A DNA stretch of 64,000 bases from Chloroflexota bacterium (GTDB taxonomy: Bacteria; Chloroflexota; Anaerolineae; Aggregatilineales; Aggregatilineaceae): positions 62,001 to 126,000 of the forward strand of contig JAAYCM010000063.1 of assembly GCA_012729765.1 (NCBI GenBank), read 5' to 3'. The notes under the pieces were generated by a model. That model searched no databases. It had not been told where the DNA came from and saw nothing but the letters and a program-made list of their open reading frames with translations. This document shows positions 1-8,541 of the stretch, piece by piece. How positions within the stretch are numbered: position 1 is the first letter of the stretch; the number at the start of each line of letters is the position of its first letter. The position numbers were made by a program, and so were the translations under genes.

Positions 1-108
1 GACGATGAAGCATCCGGTCTGGCGGTGGTTGGCACCAGCGAGGGTGACGAACGGGTTATCGCTCTCAATGTCGAATCAGGGGACGTCAGTTGGCGCTACT
101 CCGACTAA
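1..108 (+). CDS. C-terminal fragment of a PQQ-like beta-propeller protein
   Basis: Only the last 35 codons are in the window; the gene begins to the left of it and stops with TAA at 106-108. The visible residues include ALNVESGDVSWRYSD, which resembles the blade signature of PQQ/WD-like beta-propellers (ALD..TG...W.Y). Such proteins often bind ligands or act as assembly factors at the envelope. It lies about 50 bases upstream of yidC on the same strand and may share its transcript. The family assignment rests on a single blade motif, so it is tentative. Confidence 0.55.
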   Translation, partial: DDEASGLAVVGTSEGDERVIALNVESGDVSWRYSD

Positions 109-157
109 CACTGATGCGCGTCAATCGCAGAATGAGTCATAACAGAGGCTTCGTCGC

Positions 158-1075
158 ATGCTAGATATCATCGTCAATCCCTTCATCACGGTCCTGCTGT
201 TCCTGTATGATATGTTGGGCGGCAATGTCGTGCTGGCGATTGTCGTTTTTACGGTCCTGGTACGCCTCGCCACCTATCCGCTGACGCTCAAGCAGCAGCG
301 CTCAACCAAGGCGATGCAGGCTCTTCAGCCAGAGCTGAAGAAGATTCAGGAAAAGTATAAGAACGACCGCGAAAAGGCTGCGCAAGCCCAGTGGGAGCTG
401 TACCGCCAGTATGGCTTCAACCCGATGGCCTCGTGCCTGCCGCTGCTGGTCCAACTGCCGATCATGATCGGCCTCTACCGCGCGATCGTGGCGACGCTGG
501 CCGCGACGCCGCTGGAGCTGCTGGACCTCTCGCAGCGGTTGTGGGTGTCGGACCTGTCGAACCTGGTGCCGCTGGAAAATCAGTTCCTGTGGCTCAACCT
601 GGCGGTGCCCGACCCGCTCTATGTGCTGCCGATCCTGGTCGTGATCACAACCTGGCTCCAGCAGAAGCTGATCATGCCGCCTGCGCCCAAATCCAGCGGC
701 GGAGATAAGGCCGCCGACCAGACCGCAGCCATCACGCGCCAGATGACGACCATCATGCCGCTGATGTTCGGCGTGTTTGCCATATCGTTCGCGTCCGGCC
801 TGTCGATCTACTTCATCGCCTCGAACCTGATCGGCATCGTGCAGTATGGCCTGACGGGGCGGATCGACTTCCGCCGGCTGCTGGGCCGCGAGCCTGAGGA
901 TGCGCCTGAAACGATGGTGGTGGCCGGCAAGGCCAAGCATTCCCAGGTGATCGAAGAAACGGCTGCCCTGGAAAAGCCCAAGCGCACGACCGAGCCGACG
1001 TTGAAGCCCAAGCGCTCAGGGATCAGTGACACCCGCGCACAGCGCACCAAGGCGAAAAGCAAGGCCAAAGGATAA
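158..1075 (+). CDS. yidC: YidC/Oxa1 membrane protein insertase
   Basis: A 305-residue Oxa1-type insertase, which helps proteins enter or fold in the cytoplasmic membrane, alone or with SecYEG. The N-terminal hydrophobic helix is followed by VRLATYPLTLKQQ, whose Arg36 corresponds to the conserved positive residue in the hydrophilic groove. A charged coiled-coil hairpin follows (about residues 45-85), then GFNPMASCLPLLVQLP and further membrane helices to about residue 235. The tail is rich in Lys and Arg, as in YidC proteins that contact ribosomes. The length fits the short YidC form that lacks the large periplasmic domain. jag follows 33 bases downstream, the classical yidC-jag order. Confidence 0.95.
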   Translation: MLDIIVNPFITVLLFLYDMLGGNVVLAIVVFTVLVRLATYPLTLKQQRSTKAMQALQPELKKIQEKYKNDREKAAQAQWELYRQYGFNPMASCLPLLVQLPIMIGLYRAIVATLAATPLELLDLSQRLWVSDLSNLVPLENQFLWLNLAVPDPLYVLPILVVITTWLQQKLIMPPAPKSSGGDKAADQTAAITRQMTTIMPLMFGVFAISFASGLSIYFIASNLIGIVQYGLTGRIDFRRLLGREPEDAPETMVVAGKAKHSQVIEETAALEKPKRTTEPTLKPKRSGISDTRAQRTKAKSKAKG

Positions 1076-1108
1076 TCCGTTCCCTGACATCCTGTAGAGG
1101 AAGTTATT

Positions 1109-1900
1109 ATGAGCGAAACGCGGTCTGTCGAAACCACTGCTTCTGATATCGAGGCAGCGATTGAGCTGGGGCTGGAAAAGCTCGGCGTCTCGCGTGAGAG
1201 CGTGATCGTCGAGATTCTGGAAGAGCCGACGCGCGGCCTGCTCGGCCTCGGCGCGCGGCAGGCGCGGATCCGGCTCACGACGGCGGCCCCCCCTCGTCCC
1301 GTCCCGCCCATCATCCAGGCGGCTGCGATAACAGAGCCGGTCGAAGCAGACGACTTTGAGGAAGAAGCTGAGGACGAGGAAGCACCGGCCTCTGAGGTGG
1401 TAATGCCCACACCCGCCAGCGAAGACGAGCTGGATGATGATGCCCAGGTGGGGGTGGCGACGCTGCAAGAACTGCTTGCGAAGATGCACATCGACGCCCG
1501 CGTCGTGGTTTATCGCTCAACCGCCGAGGACAACGAAGAGGTTCCCTGGGTGCTGCAAATCCAGGGGCGCGACCTGGGGGTTCTGATTGGCCGCCGGGGC
1601 GAGACGCTGGCCGCGCTGCAATACATCACGCGCCTGATCGCCAGCCGCGACTTGCAGCGCCGCGCGAATATCGTGCTGGATGTCGAGGGCTATAAGACGC
1701 GCCGCGAGCAGATGCTCCAACGCCTGGCGCACCGGATGGCCGATCAGGCGGTGCAGTTGGGCCGTACCGTGACGCTGGAGCCGATGCCGCCGTACGAGCG
1801 GCGTATCGTGCATCTGACCCTGCGCGATCATCCCAACGTCACAACGCAGAGCGTGGGCGAGGGCGAACACCGCAAGGTCACGATTGTGCCTCGCCGCTAA
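1109..1900 (+). CDS. jag: Jag/KhpB RNA-binding protein (Jag_N, KH, R3H)
   Basis: A 263-residue cytoplasmic RNA-binding protein of the Jag/KhpB (EloR) family, linked in other bacteria to cell elongation and division. Residues 10-60 form the Jag_N domain with the typical VEILEEPTRGLLGLG stretch. An acidic linker (about 75-115) is followed by a KH domain with the IGRRGETL loop, then an R3H domain whose core includes PPYERRIVHL. All three domains are complete. AGAGGAAG lies upstream as a Shine-Dalgarno site. It probably forms an operon with yidC, and a hairpin terminator follows the stop codon. Confidence 0.93.
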   Translation: MSETRSVETTASDIEAAIELGLEKLGVSRESVIVEILEEPTRGLLGLGARQARIRLTTAAPPRPVPPIIQAAAITEPVEADDFEEEAEDEEAPASEVVMPTPASEDELDDDAQVGVATLQELLAKMHIDARVVVYRSTAEDNEEVPWVLQIQGRDLGVLIGRRGETLAALQYITRLIASRDLQRRANIVLDVEGYKTRREQMLQRLAHRMADQAVQLGRTVTLEPMPPYERRIVHLTLRDHPNVTTQSVGEGEHRKVTIVPRR

Positions 1901-1926
1901 TGGCGCTGTTTCCTGTTGAGTGCAAG

Positions 1927-1959
1927 ATGCCGCGACACCTTAATAGTCGCGGCATTTTC
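1927..1959 (+). terminator. Rho-independent terminator after jag
   Basis: A perfect 10-base inverted repeat, ATGCCGCGAC at 1927-1936 and GTCGCGGCAT at 1946-1955, encloses a 9-base loop and is followed by TTTT. It lies 26 bases after the jag stop and probably ends the yidC-jag transcript. Confidence 0.8.
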
Positions 1960-1988
1960 GTATCGGGCGCTATCTTTGGTTGTCTGCG

Positions 1989-2846
1989 ATGACTGATATT
2001 ACGAAAATTGTCCCCGATTACCTGCTGATCGGCCATGTCGCGCACGATGTCATGCCGCAAGGCCCGACGCTAGGCGGCACAGTTTCGTACGCGTCGTATA
2101 CCGCCGTCTCGTTTGGGCTGAAGGTCGGCATCCTGACCAGCAGCCAGCCGGACGAACCGCTGCTGGCCGATCTGCCGCCGGATGTCATGGTGATCAGCGT
2201 GCCCGCCGAGCACACGACCACATTCGAGAATGTGTATACGGATGGGGTGCGCCACCAGTATCTCTACCATCGCGCCCACACGCTGCGGCCCGATATGCTG
2301 CCGCCGGCCTGGCGCGAGGCGCGGCTGATACACCTGGCCCCGATTGCCTACGAGGTCGATCCGGCGCTGATGTCGGCGTTTGGCAGCAGCCCGATCTGCG
2401 TTACGCCGCAGGGCTGGATGCGCCACCGCGAGCCGGATGGCCGCGTGCGGGCCGTGCCCTGGAACGCTGCCGCCGAGGTGCTGCCCCGCGCCCGCCTGAC
2501 CGTGCTCAGCGAAGAGGACATCCGCCACGATCCGGGGCTGGAGCAGGTATTCGCGGCCCTGGCCCCGACGATGGTCGTGACGCGGGCGCAGCGCGGGGGG
2601 ACGATCTATCAGGCCGGTCAGGCGCGCAATTTTGCGGCCTACCCGGTCGAGCAGATCGATCCGACCGGGGCCGGTGATATCTTTGCAACCGCGTTGCATA
2701 TCGCACTCCACCGGCTGGGCGATCTGGACCGCGCGATCACGATCGCGGCGCGCCTGGCCGGGCAGTCCGTCCGCCGCGTCGGCTATGGCAGCGCTCCGAC
2801 GCCTGCTGAGGTATCCGAAGCCTTCGAGGCCGTTTCCGAGCACTAA
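1989..2846 (+). CDS. PfkB-family carbohydrate/nucleoside kinase
   Basis: A 285-residue kinase of the PfkB/ribokinase family, which phosphorylates a sugar or nucleoside hydroxyl with ATP. The C-terminal signature DPTGAGDIFATALHIAL (from about residue 224) contains the catalytic Asp and the anion-hole glycines. The N-terminal part has GHVAHDVMPQGPTLGGTVSYAS, matching the substrate-binding start of the fold. The protein is short for ribokinases, and the substrate cannot be named. I chose ATG at 1989; an in-frame TTG at 1980 would add three residues. No strong ribosome site precedes either start. Confidence 0.85.
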   Translation: MTDITKIVPDYLLIGHVAHDVMPQGPTLGGTVSYASYTAVSFGLKVGILTSSQPDEPLLADLPPDVMVISVPAEHTTTFENVYTDGVRHQYLYHRAHTLRPDMLPPAWREARLIHLAPIAYEVDPALMSAFGSSPICVTPQGWMRHREPDGRVRAVPWNAAAEVLPRARLTVLSEEDIRHDPGLEQVFAALAPTMVVTRAQRGGTIYQAGQARNFAAYPVEQIDPTGAGDIFATALHIALHRLGDLDRAITIAARLAGQSVRRVGYGSAPTPAEVSEAFEAVSEH

Positions 2847-2910
2847 TTCACACCGTCAGACAGGCCGGTCCTGCCGGGCCGGGCATTGAGTTAAAACTGG
2901 AAGATCGATT

Positions 2911-3444
2911 ATGGGCGATATGAATCCGAACGATAGGCCGCACGATTCAGGCGAGACGCAAGAACCACTCAACCCCAACGGGCTGCAGGCTTTTACCACC
3001 CTGGGCGAGTTCCTGGAGCAGGACGGATGGTACCCGCAGGCTGTCGGGGGTAAGCACATGTACCGGATGTTCTTCTCCGGCAAAAATGGTGATCTGCGCT
3101 GTTTCGCTCAGATTATGGTCAACCTGGAACAATTCATGTTCTACACGGTTGCGACGGTGCGCGTGCCGGAAGATGATCGCCCCGCAGTCTCCGAATTTAT
3201 TACCCGTGCCAACTATGGCATGCGGATCGGCAACTTCGAGATGGATTATTCCGATGGCGAGGTGCGCTACAAGACCAGCCTCGACTTCGAGGGCGAACTG
3301 CTGACGCCCAACCTGATCCGCCACGCGATTTATCCCTCGGTGCTGACGATGGACCGCTATCTGCCCGGGCTGCTCAAGGTCGTCTACGGCGGGCGCACAC
3401 CCTTTGAGGCCATCGAAGAGATCGAGCGGGTAGGCGAAGAATAA
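2911..3444 (+). CDS. YbjN-domain protein
   Basis: A 177-residue cytoplasmic protein of the YbjN (DUF1790) family. A short polar N-terminus of about 25 residues is followed by an alpha/beta domain with FLEQDGWYPQ near the start, alternating strands, and TRANYGMRIGNFEMDYSDGE in the middle, typical of YbjN proteins. The family resembles type III secretion chaperones in fold and has been linked to stress and motility regulation in enterobacteria. Its role here is unknown. A GGAAG site lies 7 bases before the ATG. It may be cotranscribed with the amidohydrolase 30 bases downstream. Confidence 0.8.
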   Translation: MGDMNPNDRPHDSGETQEPLNPNGLQAFTTLGEFLEQDGWYPQAVGGKHMYRMFFSGKNGDLRCFAQIMVNLEQFMFYTVATVRVPEDDRPAVSEFITRANYGMRIGNFEMDYSDGEVRYKTSLDFEGELLTPNLIRHAIYPSVLTMDRYLPGLLKVVYGGRTPFEAIEEIERVGEE

Positions 3445-3474
3445 CCGGATACCGCAGCCGCAAAGGGGCGTTCG

Positions 3475-5085
3475 ATGATCGATCGCGTGTTGTTGAACGG
3501 ACGGATTCACACCCTCAGCATGCAGCAGCCGGCGGCAACCGCGCTGGCGATCAGCCGTGACCGGATCGTGGCAGTCGGCGATGACGACACAATCCGCGCG
3601 CTGATCGGGCGGCAGACCACCGTCGATAATCTGGACGGGCGCACCGTGATTCCCGGCCTGATCGACGCGCATATCCACTGGGAAGGCGTCGCGCACAGCC
3701 TGAAAAGCGTCAACGTGTTCGAGGTCCCGACCAAAGACGAGGCGCTGCGCCGTGTGGCCGGGCGGGCGCAATCCGCTCAGCCGGGCGAGTGGCTGGTCGG
3801 GCGCGGCTGGACGCAAACCATGTGGCCCGATCGCGCCTTCCCGACCGCCGCCGATCTGGACCGCGTCGCCCCGCATAACCCGGTCTACCTGGCGGCCAAG
3901 AGCGGCCATGCGGCCTGGGTCAACAGCCAGGCGTTGAAGATCGCCGGGATCACGGCCCAGACGCCCGACCCGCCCGGCGCGAGCATCCAGCGCGACGCAT
4001 CCGGCCAGCCGACCGGCATCCTGCTCGAAGGCCCGGCGATGATGCTGGTGACGGACCGGATTCCCAGCCTGACGCCGGATCAGACCGCCGACCTGATGAT
4101 CGAGGCACAGCGTCTCGCCTGGGCTGCCGGTCTGACCGGGCTGCACGATTATGACGATCCGAGCTGCCTGATCGCGCTGCAAATCCTGCGCGAGCGCGGC
4201 GATCTGGGGCTGCGCGTTGTCAAGAATATCAATGCGCCGTTCATCGCGCACGCGCTCGCGCTCGGCATCCGGCACGGCTTCGGCGACGAGTGGCTGCGTA
4301 TCGGCGGGCTGAAGATTTTCGCCGATGGCGCGCTGGGGCCGCGTACAGCCTTCATGATCGAGCCGTATGAGGGCGAGCCGGGCAACTATGGGATCGCCGT
4401 CACCGACAAAGAGGAAATGTACGAGATGGTCAGCCAGGCCAGCGCCGCCGGGCTGCCGTCCACGATCCACGCCATCGGCGATCGCGCCGTGCATGACGTG
4501 CTGGATGTGTATGAGACGGTGCGCGGCGAAGAAGCGACGCGCGGTATTCCCCGTTCGGCGCGGCGGCACCGGATCGAGCACGTGCAGATCATCCACCCCG
4601 ATGACGCGCACCGGCTGGGCCAGCTTGGGATCGTCGCTTCGATGCAGCCGATCCACGCCACGTCCGATTACGAGATGGCCGATCGCTATTGGGGTGAGCG
4701 CGCCCGCTGGAGCTATAACTGGCGTGTGCAGCAGGAATCCGGCGCGGTGCTGGCCTTCGGATCGGATGCGCCGGTCGAGCCGTTCGAGCCGCTCAAGGGC
4801 ATCTACGCTGCCGTGACGCGCCGCCGCCCCGATGGCGCGCCGGGGCCGGATGGCTGGTATCCGGAAGGGCGGCTGGATATGGAAACGGCGCTGCGCGGCT
4901 TCACGCAGGGTCCGGCCTATGCTGCCAGCATGGAACACGATCTCGGCACGCTCGCGCCGGGCTTCCTGGCCGATCTGATCGTGCTGGACCGCGACCTGCT
5001 GGCAATCGAGCCGGATGAGATTCGGGCGACGCAGGTGCTCGGCACGCTGATCGGCGGCGTGTGGCGGCACCGGCAGTTTGATTAG
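3475..5085 (+). CDS. YtcJ-like metal-dependent amidohydrolase
   Basis: A 536-residue member of the amidohydrolase superfamily (Amidohydro_3, YtcJ type). Metal-binding motifs are visible: AHIH with His66 and His68, HAIGDRAVHDVLD, RIEHVQI and the late GSDAPVEP Asp. The beta-sandwich strands at both ends (ILLNGRIHT-like at the start, ADLIVLDRDL near the end) are also present. Relatives hydrolyse amide or formamide bonds in small molecules; the substrate here is unknown. The ribosome site AAAGGGG lies 6 bases before the ATG. The gene converges with the M23 peptidase gene, with a hairpin between them. Confidence 0.88.
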   Translation: MIDRVLLNGRIHTLSMQQPAATALAISRDRIVAVGDDDTIRALIGRQTTVDNLDGRTVIPGLIDAHIHWEGVAHSLKSVNVFEVPTKDEALRRVAGRAQSAQPGEWLVGRGWTQTMWPDRAFPTAADLDRVAPHNPVYLAAKSGHAAWVNSQALKIAGITAQTPDPPGASIQRDASGQPTGILLEGPAMMLVTDRIPSLTPDQTADLMIEAQRLAWAAGLTGLHDYDDPSCLIALQILRERGDLGLRVVKNINAPFIAHALALGIRHGFGDEWLRIGGLKIFADGALGPRTAFMIEPYEGEPGNYGIAVTDKEEMYEMVSQASAAGLPSTIHAIGDRAVHDVLDVYETVRGEEATRGIPRSARRHRIEHVQIIHPDDAHRLGQLGIVASMQPIHATSDYEMADRYWGERARWSYNWRVQQESGAVLAFGSDAPVEPFEPLKGIYAAVTRRRPDGAPGPDGWYPEGRLDMETALRGFTQGPAYAASMEHDLGTLAPGFLADLIVLDRDLLAIEPDEIRATQVLGTLIGGVWRHRQFD

Positions 5086-5113
5086 CCCCGCCTGATAGTC
5101 ACGCAAATGCATC

Positions 5114-5135
5114 GGGGCGTATCGCGGTACGCCCC
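5114..5135. terminator. Palindromic hairpin between convergent genes
   Basis: GGGGCGTA at 5114-5121 and TACGCCCC at 5128-5135 form a perfect 8-bp stem with a 6-base loop. It sits between two convergent genes, so it could end transcription from either side, although there is no strong T-run. A related GGCGTA/TACGCC hairpin lies at 58795-58824. The rest of the 5086-5177 gap shows nothing else. Confidence 0.55.
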
Positions 5136-5177
5136 TACAATTCTGCCCTAGACCCCGAAAAAACCTCAGGGTATCCG

Positions 5178-6326
5178 CTACTTCAGCACGATGTCGAGCC
5201 AGGTTGTCTTGCCGGACTCAATCGTCACATCTCCCTGATAACGCAGCACGCCGCGCAGCCGCACGAAGACTTCGTATTCGCCTTCGGGCAGGTCGCCGCG
5301 TGTGAAGTGCTCGCCCAGCGCCGGGTCGGATTTCACCAGGTCGTCAGCATAGCTGAAGGTGTAGTGATCGATTCCCCCGGCCTGGCGGATCGAGATCTGC
5401 GCGTCGTAGACCCGGCTGCCGTCGCGCTCGGTGATGCGTCCGGCCAGCGTGCCGAAGGTCGGCCAGGGGCGCAGCCAGAGGTCGGGGTTATAGGTGCGGT
5501 TGTAGTCGTGCGGGTCGCCGAGACGCACCTCGAAATGCAGGTGCGGCCCCAGGGCAACGCCTGTCGCGCCGACCTCACCGATCTGCTCGCCCTGCGCGAC
5601 GCGATCTCCCGTCTCAACATAGACCTGCGACATATGCCCGTAGAGCGTGTAGAGTGTCTCGCCGTTGGGCGTGGGCAGATCGTGCTCGATCACGACCAGG
5701 TTGCCGTAGAAGTTGGTGATCGGGCCGAACGCCTCGGTATAGTCGTCCCCGGCATAGAACACCGTGCCTGCCGCCGCCGCCAGAATCCGCGTGCCGGGCG
5801 TGTTCTGGATGTCCACACCGTGATGGGTCTGGAACTGGCCGTAGGCGGTCGCGCCGTAGGGATAGCTGCGCGAGGCGTAGTCGTGAATCTGGTTGGACGA
5901 ATCACGCGGGAAGGGGCGCGCCAGCCAGTAGTGCTCGTTGGCGGCGCTGGCGACCACGTTCTGCGCGACGGCGGTCGCTGCGGGCGTCGGGCTGGCAGTC
6001 TGGACCGGGCGCGGGGTGTTGGTCGGGAAGGGCGTAAAGGTCGGGATGCCGGTCGGCGTCAGCGTGGGAGTCGCGCTCGGCTCCGGCGTGGCAGTGGGCA
6101 GCGGGCTGGGCGTGGCCGAGGGCACAGGTGTGATGGTCGGGACGCTGGTCGCCGCTTCTTGCAGCGCGATCAGCGTCGCCAGCTCGTCGATCGTGGCGGG
6201 CAGCGTCTCGGATGGAACAGCCGCCGGCGTCGAGGTGCTGTCTGTGCCGCACGCGGCCAGCAACCCGCCCAGCACCAGCAGCGCGGCCCAGCTTTCCCAC
6301 TTCAATTGTCTCACCAGCCCACGCAC
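5178..6326 (-). CDS. M23-family peptidase lipoprotein
   Basis: A 382-residue probable lipoprotein with an M23 (LytM) metallopeptidase domain. The N-terminus has a hydrophobic helix ending LGGLLAACGT, a lipobox with Cys26 as the lipidation site. A Thr/Pro-rich linker full of TPTP-type repeats (about 35-120) would span the envelope. The catalytic domain (about 140-290) keeps the zinc-binding HxxxD in HHGVDIQNT and the HxH in GPHLHFEVRLG, so it is probably an active peptidoglycan endopeptidase. The last 90 residues look like a carboxypeptidase-regulatory-type beta-sandwich. It is separated from ftcD by about 60 bases on the same strand. Confidence 0.9.
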   Translation of the reverse strand: MRGLVRQLKWESWAALLVLGGLLAACGTDSTSTPAAVPSETLPATIDELATLIALQEAATSVPTITPVPSATPSPLPTATPEPSATPTLTPTGIPTFTPFPTNTPRPVQTASPTPAATAVAQNVVASAANEHYWLARPFPRDSSNQIHDYASRSYPYGATAYGQFQTHHGVDIQNTPGTRILAAAAGTVFYAGDDYTEAFGPITNFYGNLVVIEHDLPTPNGETLYTLYGHMSQVYVETGDRVAQGEQIGEVGATGVALGPHLHFEVRLGDPHDYNRTYNPDLWLRPWPTFGTLAGRITERDGSRVYDAQISIRQAGGIDHYTFSYADDLVKSDPALGEHFTRGDLPEGEYEVFVRLRGVLRYQGDVTIESGKTTWLDIVLK

Positions 6327-6386
6327 TCCCGCTGCTTCTCAGCTACCATTCCAGATTTGCATCGCGCGATTCTCTCAAAAAAGCGG

Positions 6387-7985
6387 TCAGGAAGCAATGC
6401 CCGATCGTTCCTCGGCGGCGGCCACGATCCGGTCGCGCACGGTGCGGGCCTGCTCCACGATCGCGCTGATGTCCTGGCGATAGCGTGCGGCAAGCGCCGG
6501 ATCGTCCAGGCTGGCGGCGTTCACACGCACGTTGAGCGCCGCGCCCTCGACGGCGGCCAGGCCCATCAGCCCGGCGACGGCGGCATCGCTGGCAGCGTTT
6601 TTATTGCCCTGCGTGGCAGCTTTCTCGGCCAGCCGCATCGCGTCCAGCGCCAGCCGCGCCACGCTGAGCGGTACATCGGCGGCGTGGGCCATGCTCGCCT
6701 GGATCGCCGCCGGGCGCGCTTCGTCATCTTTGGGCAGGCGGTAGGCGCTCATAACCGCGCTGAAAGCGGCGATATCGTCTTCGATTGCGCCGAGAAGCTG
6801 GCGGCGCAGGTCGCCAGCGGCGGCGGCGATGGCCTGCATCGTCTCCTCGACCTCGGCGTAGGCTTTCTTGCCGGCGGTCAGCCGTGCGACCATCTCGGCC
6901 AGGGCCGCACTCAGCCCACCCGCCAGCGCCGCGACCGCTCCCCCGCCGGGAGTCGCAGTGCCATCGGCTACGGCTGCCGCGAACTGGGATGGAGTCGCGG
7001 GCGGCGGCTCGATGGCCGGGACGCGCTGCGTGGCCTCGTCCGGCACGGGCGGCTCTTCCTGGGCCAGCGGCGAAGGCTCGGCCTCGGCCATCTGAATCCG
7101 GTATTCGAGCAGTTGGTCGGGCTGGAACTTATCGAGCTGGAGATACCAGCGCGCCGTTTCGACAAAGAAGTCTTGCGGGGCCAGCCCGATCAGCTCGCTG
7201 TGGGTGATCGTCACGCCATAGCGCAGCGCCTCGCGCCGGATCATCTCGAAAACCTGATACACCGGCGTCCGGCGATAGTCGGTCAGATTGATCGACACCT
7301 GGGCCTGTCCTTCTACCAGGAAGCCCGACGCCTTGACGAAGCGCAGCCCGCCGTTAGAGAAGCGGATCGCCTTCGCGATCCGGGTGGCGACCTCGACATC
7401 GCCGGTGTTCAGGTAGACATTGTAGGCGACCAACGGCGCACGCGCCCCGATGATCGTCGCCCCGGCGGTGCCCAGCTCGGCGGGGCCAAAGTCCGGCATC
7501 CGGTCGGGATCAGTCCCGATCACCTCGCGGAGCTGCTCGTACTGAAACTTGCTGCTGCGCAGTTTCGCCAGGTTTTCGCGGTCAGGGCGGGTAGCAGCCG
7601 ACTCGTAGAGAAAGACCGGGATGTCAAGCTCCTGCCCGACACGCTGGCCGAGCCGCTGCGCGATGGCGACGCAGTCATCCATCGTCACGTCGCGGATTGG
7701 CACGAACGGCACGACATCCGCCGCGCCCAGCCGGGGATGCTCGCCGGTGTGCTGCGCCATGTCGATCAGCCCGGCTGCCGTTTTGATCCCGGCAAAGGCC
7801 GCCCGCTCGACATCTTCAGGCGTGCCGACGAAGGTCACGACCGAGCGGTTGTGGTCCGGGTCGCTGCTCCAATCGAGCAGGCGGATCGGCGCGGCCTGCT
7901 GCATCGCCCGCACAATCGCTTCGATCACGTCGGGGCGGCGGCCTTCACTGAAATTGGGGACACATTCAACAAGTGGTCTGCTCAT
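6387..7985 (-). CDS. ftcD: Bifunctional glutamate formimidoyltransferase / formimidoyl-THF cyclodeaminase
   Basis: A 532-residue fusion of the two last-step activities of the histidine degradation route that passes one-carbon units to tetrahydrofolate. The N-terminal half (about 1-300) begins LVECVPNFSEGR and contains HTGEHPRLGAADVVPFVP, with His83 matching the catalytic histidine. A Pro/Glu-rich linker (about 300-335) leads to the helical cyclodeaminase half (FAAAVADGTATPGGGAVAAL). The fused form is the animal-type arrangement and also occurs in some bacteria. AAAGGAG lies 15 bases before the ATG, longer than usual. No other hut genes are in the window. Confidence 0.93.
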   Translation of the reverse strand: MSRPLVECVPNFSEGRRPDVIEAIVRAMQQAAPIRLLDWSSDPDHNRSVVTFVGTPEDVERAAFAGIKTAAGLIDMAQHTGEHPRLGAADVVPFVPIRDVTMDDCVAIAQRLGQRVGQELDIPVFLYESAATRPDRENLAKLRSSKFQYEQLREVIGTDPDRMPDFGPAELGTAGATIIGARAPLVAYNVYLNTGDVEVATRIAKAIRFSNGGLRFVKASGFLVEGQAQVSINLTDYRRTPVYQVFEMIRREALRYGVTITHSELIGLAPQDFFVETARWYLQLDKFQPDQLLEYRIQMAEAEPSPLAQEEPPVPDEATQRVPAIEPPPATPSQFAAAVADGTATPGGGAVAALAGGLSAALAEMVARLTAGKKAYAEVEETMQAIAAAAGDLRRQLLGAIEDDIAAFSAVMSAYRLPKDDEARPAAIQASMAHAADVPLSVARLALDAMRLAEKAATQGNKNAASDAAVAGLMGLAAVEGAALNVRVNAASLDDPALAARYRQDISAIVEQARTVRDRIVAAAEERSGIAS

Positions 7986-8131
7986 GGGGTGGGGACCTGG
8001 CTCCTTTCTGCTCGGCCTAATACATCATGTTGACCAGCCTGGGTCAGGGGCAGCAGTAGTGCTACCCTACCGCCCAGGCTTTGTCAAGTTGGCTCTGCTG
8101 CGCGCGCGGCGGGCACCGCCAGAGTCCGCCC

Positions 8132-8159
8132 TTGCAAGCTGGCCCTGGCATGCTATAAT
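8132..8159 (+). promoter_or_regulatory. Promoter of secG
   Basis: TTGCAA at 8132-8137, a 16-base spacer and TATAAT at 8154-8159, with TGC just before the -10 giving an extended -10 element. The start codon of secG is 40 bases downstream, preceded by GAGGGAGA. The rest of the 214-base divergent gap (7986-8199) holds an 8-bp inverted repeat, AGCCTGGG at 8036 with CCCAGGCT about 30 bases later, of unknown role. Confidence 0.75.
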
Positions 8160-8199
8160 CGCCCCGCTTAAGTCTTGAGGGAGAGATAAGAATTCAGCC

Positions 8200-8424
8200 A
8201 TGCGTGACGCACTGCAGTTCATTCAGATTCTAACATCCATCAGCCTGATCGTCGTGATCATTTTGCAGGCGCAGGGCCAAAGCCTGGGCGGCCTGTTTGG
8301 TGGCTCCGATAGCATGGGTATCACCAAGACGCGCCGGGGCCTGGAGCGCACGCTGTTCCAGATCACGGTTGGGCTGGCGGTCGCGTTCCTGGGCAACGCT
8401 ATTTTGCAGCTGCTGATCCAGTAG
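8200..8424 (+). CDS. secG: SecG preprotein translocase subunit
   Basis: A 74-residue membrane protein with two hydrophobic helices (about 8-25 and 52-72) joined by a Gly-rich loop containing LGGLFGG and an Arg/Lys stretch (TKTRRGLERT). This is the standard SecG topology. It is the small accessory subunit of the SecYEG channel that speeds protein export. A ribosome site (GAGGGAGA) and a good promoter lie directly upstream. It is followed by a peptide-binding protein gene in the same direction. Confidence 0.93.
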   Translation: MRDALQFIQILTSISLIVVIILQAQGQSLGGLFGGSDSMGITKTRRGLERTLFQITVGLAVAFLGNAILQLLIQ

Positions 8425-8492
8425 CCGCGCGTATCACGCCCTGCCCGATCCTGACAAATTAATTGAATAACCTGTTATGGCGCAAGATGGGG

Positions 8493-8518
8493 GGTGTTTT
8501 GCCGCGTTGCAGAACACC
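8493..8518 (+). promoter_or_regulatory. Stem-loop in the leader of the peptide-binding protein gene
   Basis: GGTGTTTTGC at 8493-8502 pairs with GCAGAACACC at 8509-8518 (10 bp with one G-T pair, 6-base loop CGCGTT). It lies 12 bases before the AGGAGG ribosome site of the next gene and has no full T-run after it. It could be an mRNA-stability or regulatory element, or a weak terminator for secG. Confidence 0.4.
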
Positions 8519-8541
8519 TCGTTCTGTTTGAGGAGGCTCCC

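Noticed and set aside
158-1900. The yidC-jag pair as a marker of the replication origin
   Set aside because: The usual rpmH-rnpA genes are not directly upstream and no DnaA boxes are visible, so origin proximity cannot be supported from this window.
2947-5112. A 721-codon minus-strand frame opposite the YbjN and amidohydrolase genes
   Set aside because: The plus-strand proteins show clear families; this frame has none and no ribosome site.
5307-8033. A 908-codon plus-strand frame opposite the M23 peptidase and ftcD genes
   Set aside because: It spans two well-supported genes on the other strand and has antisense-type composition without domains.
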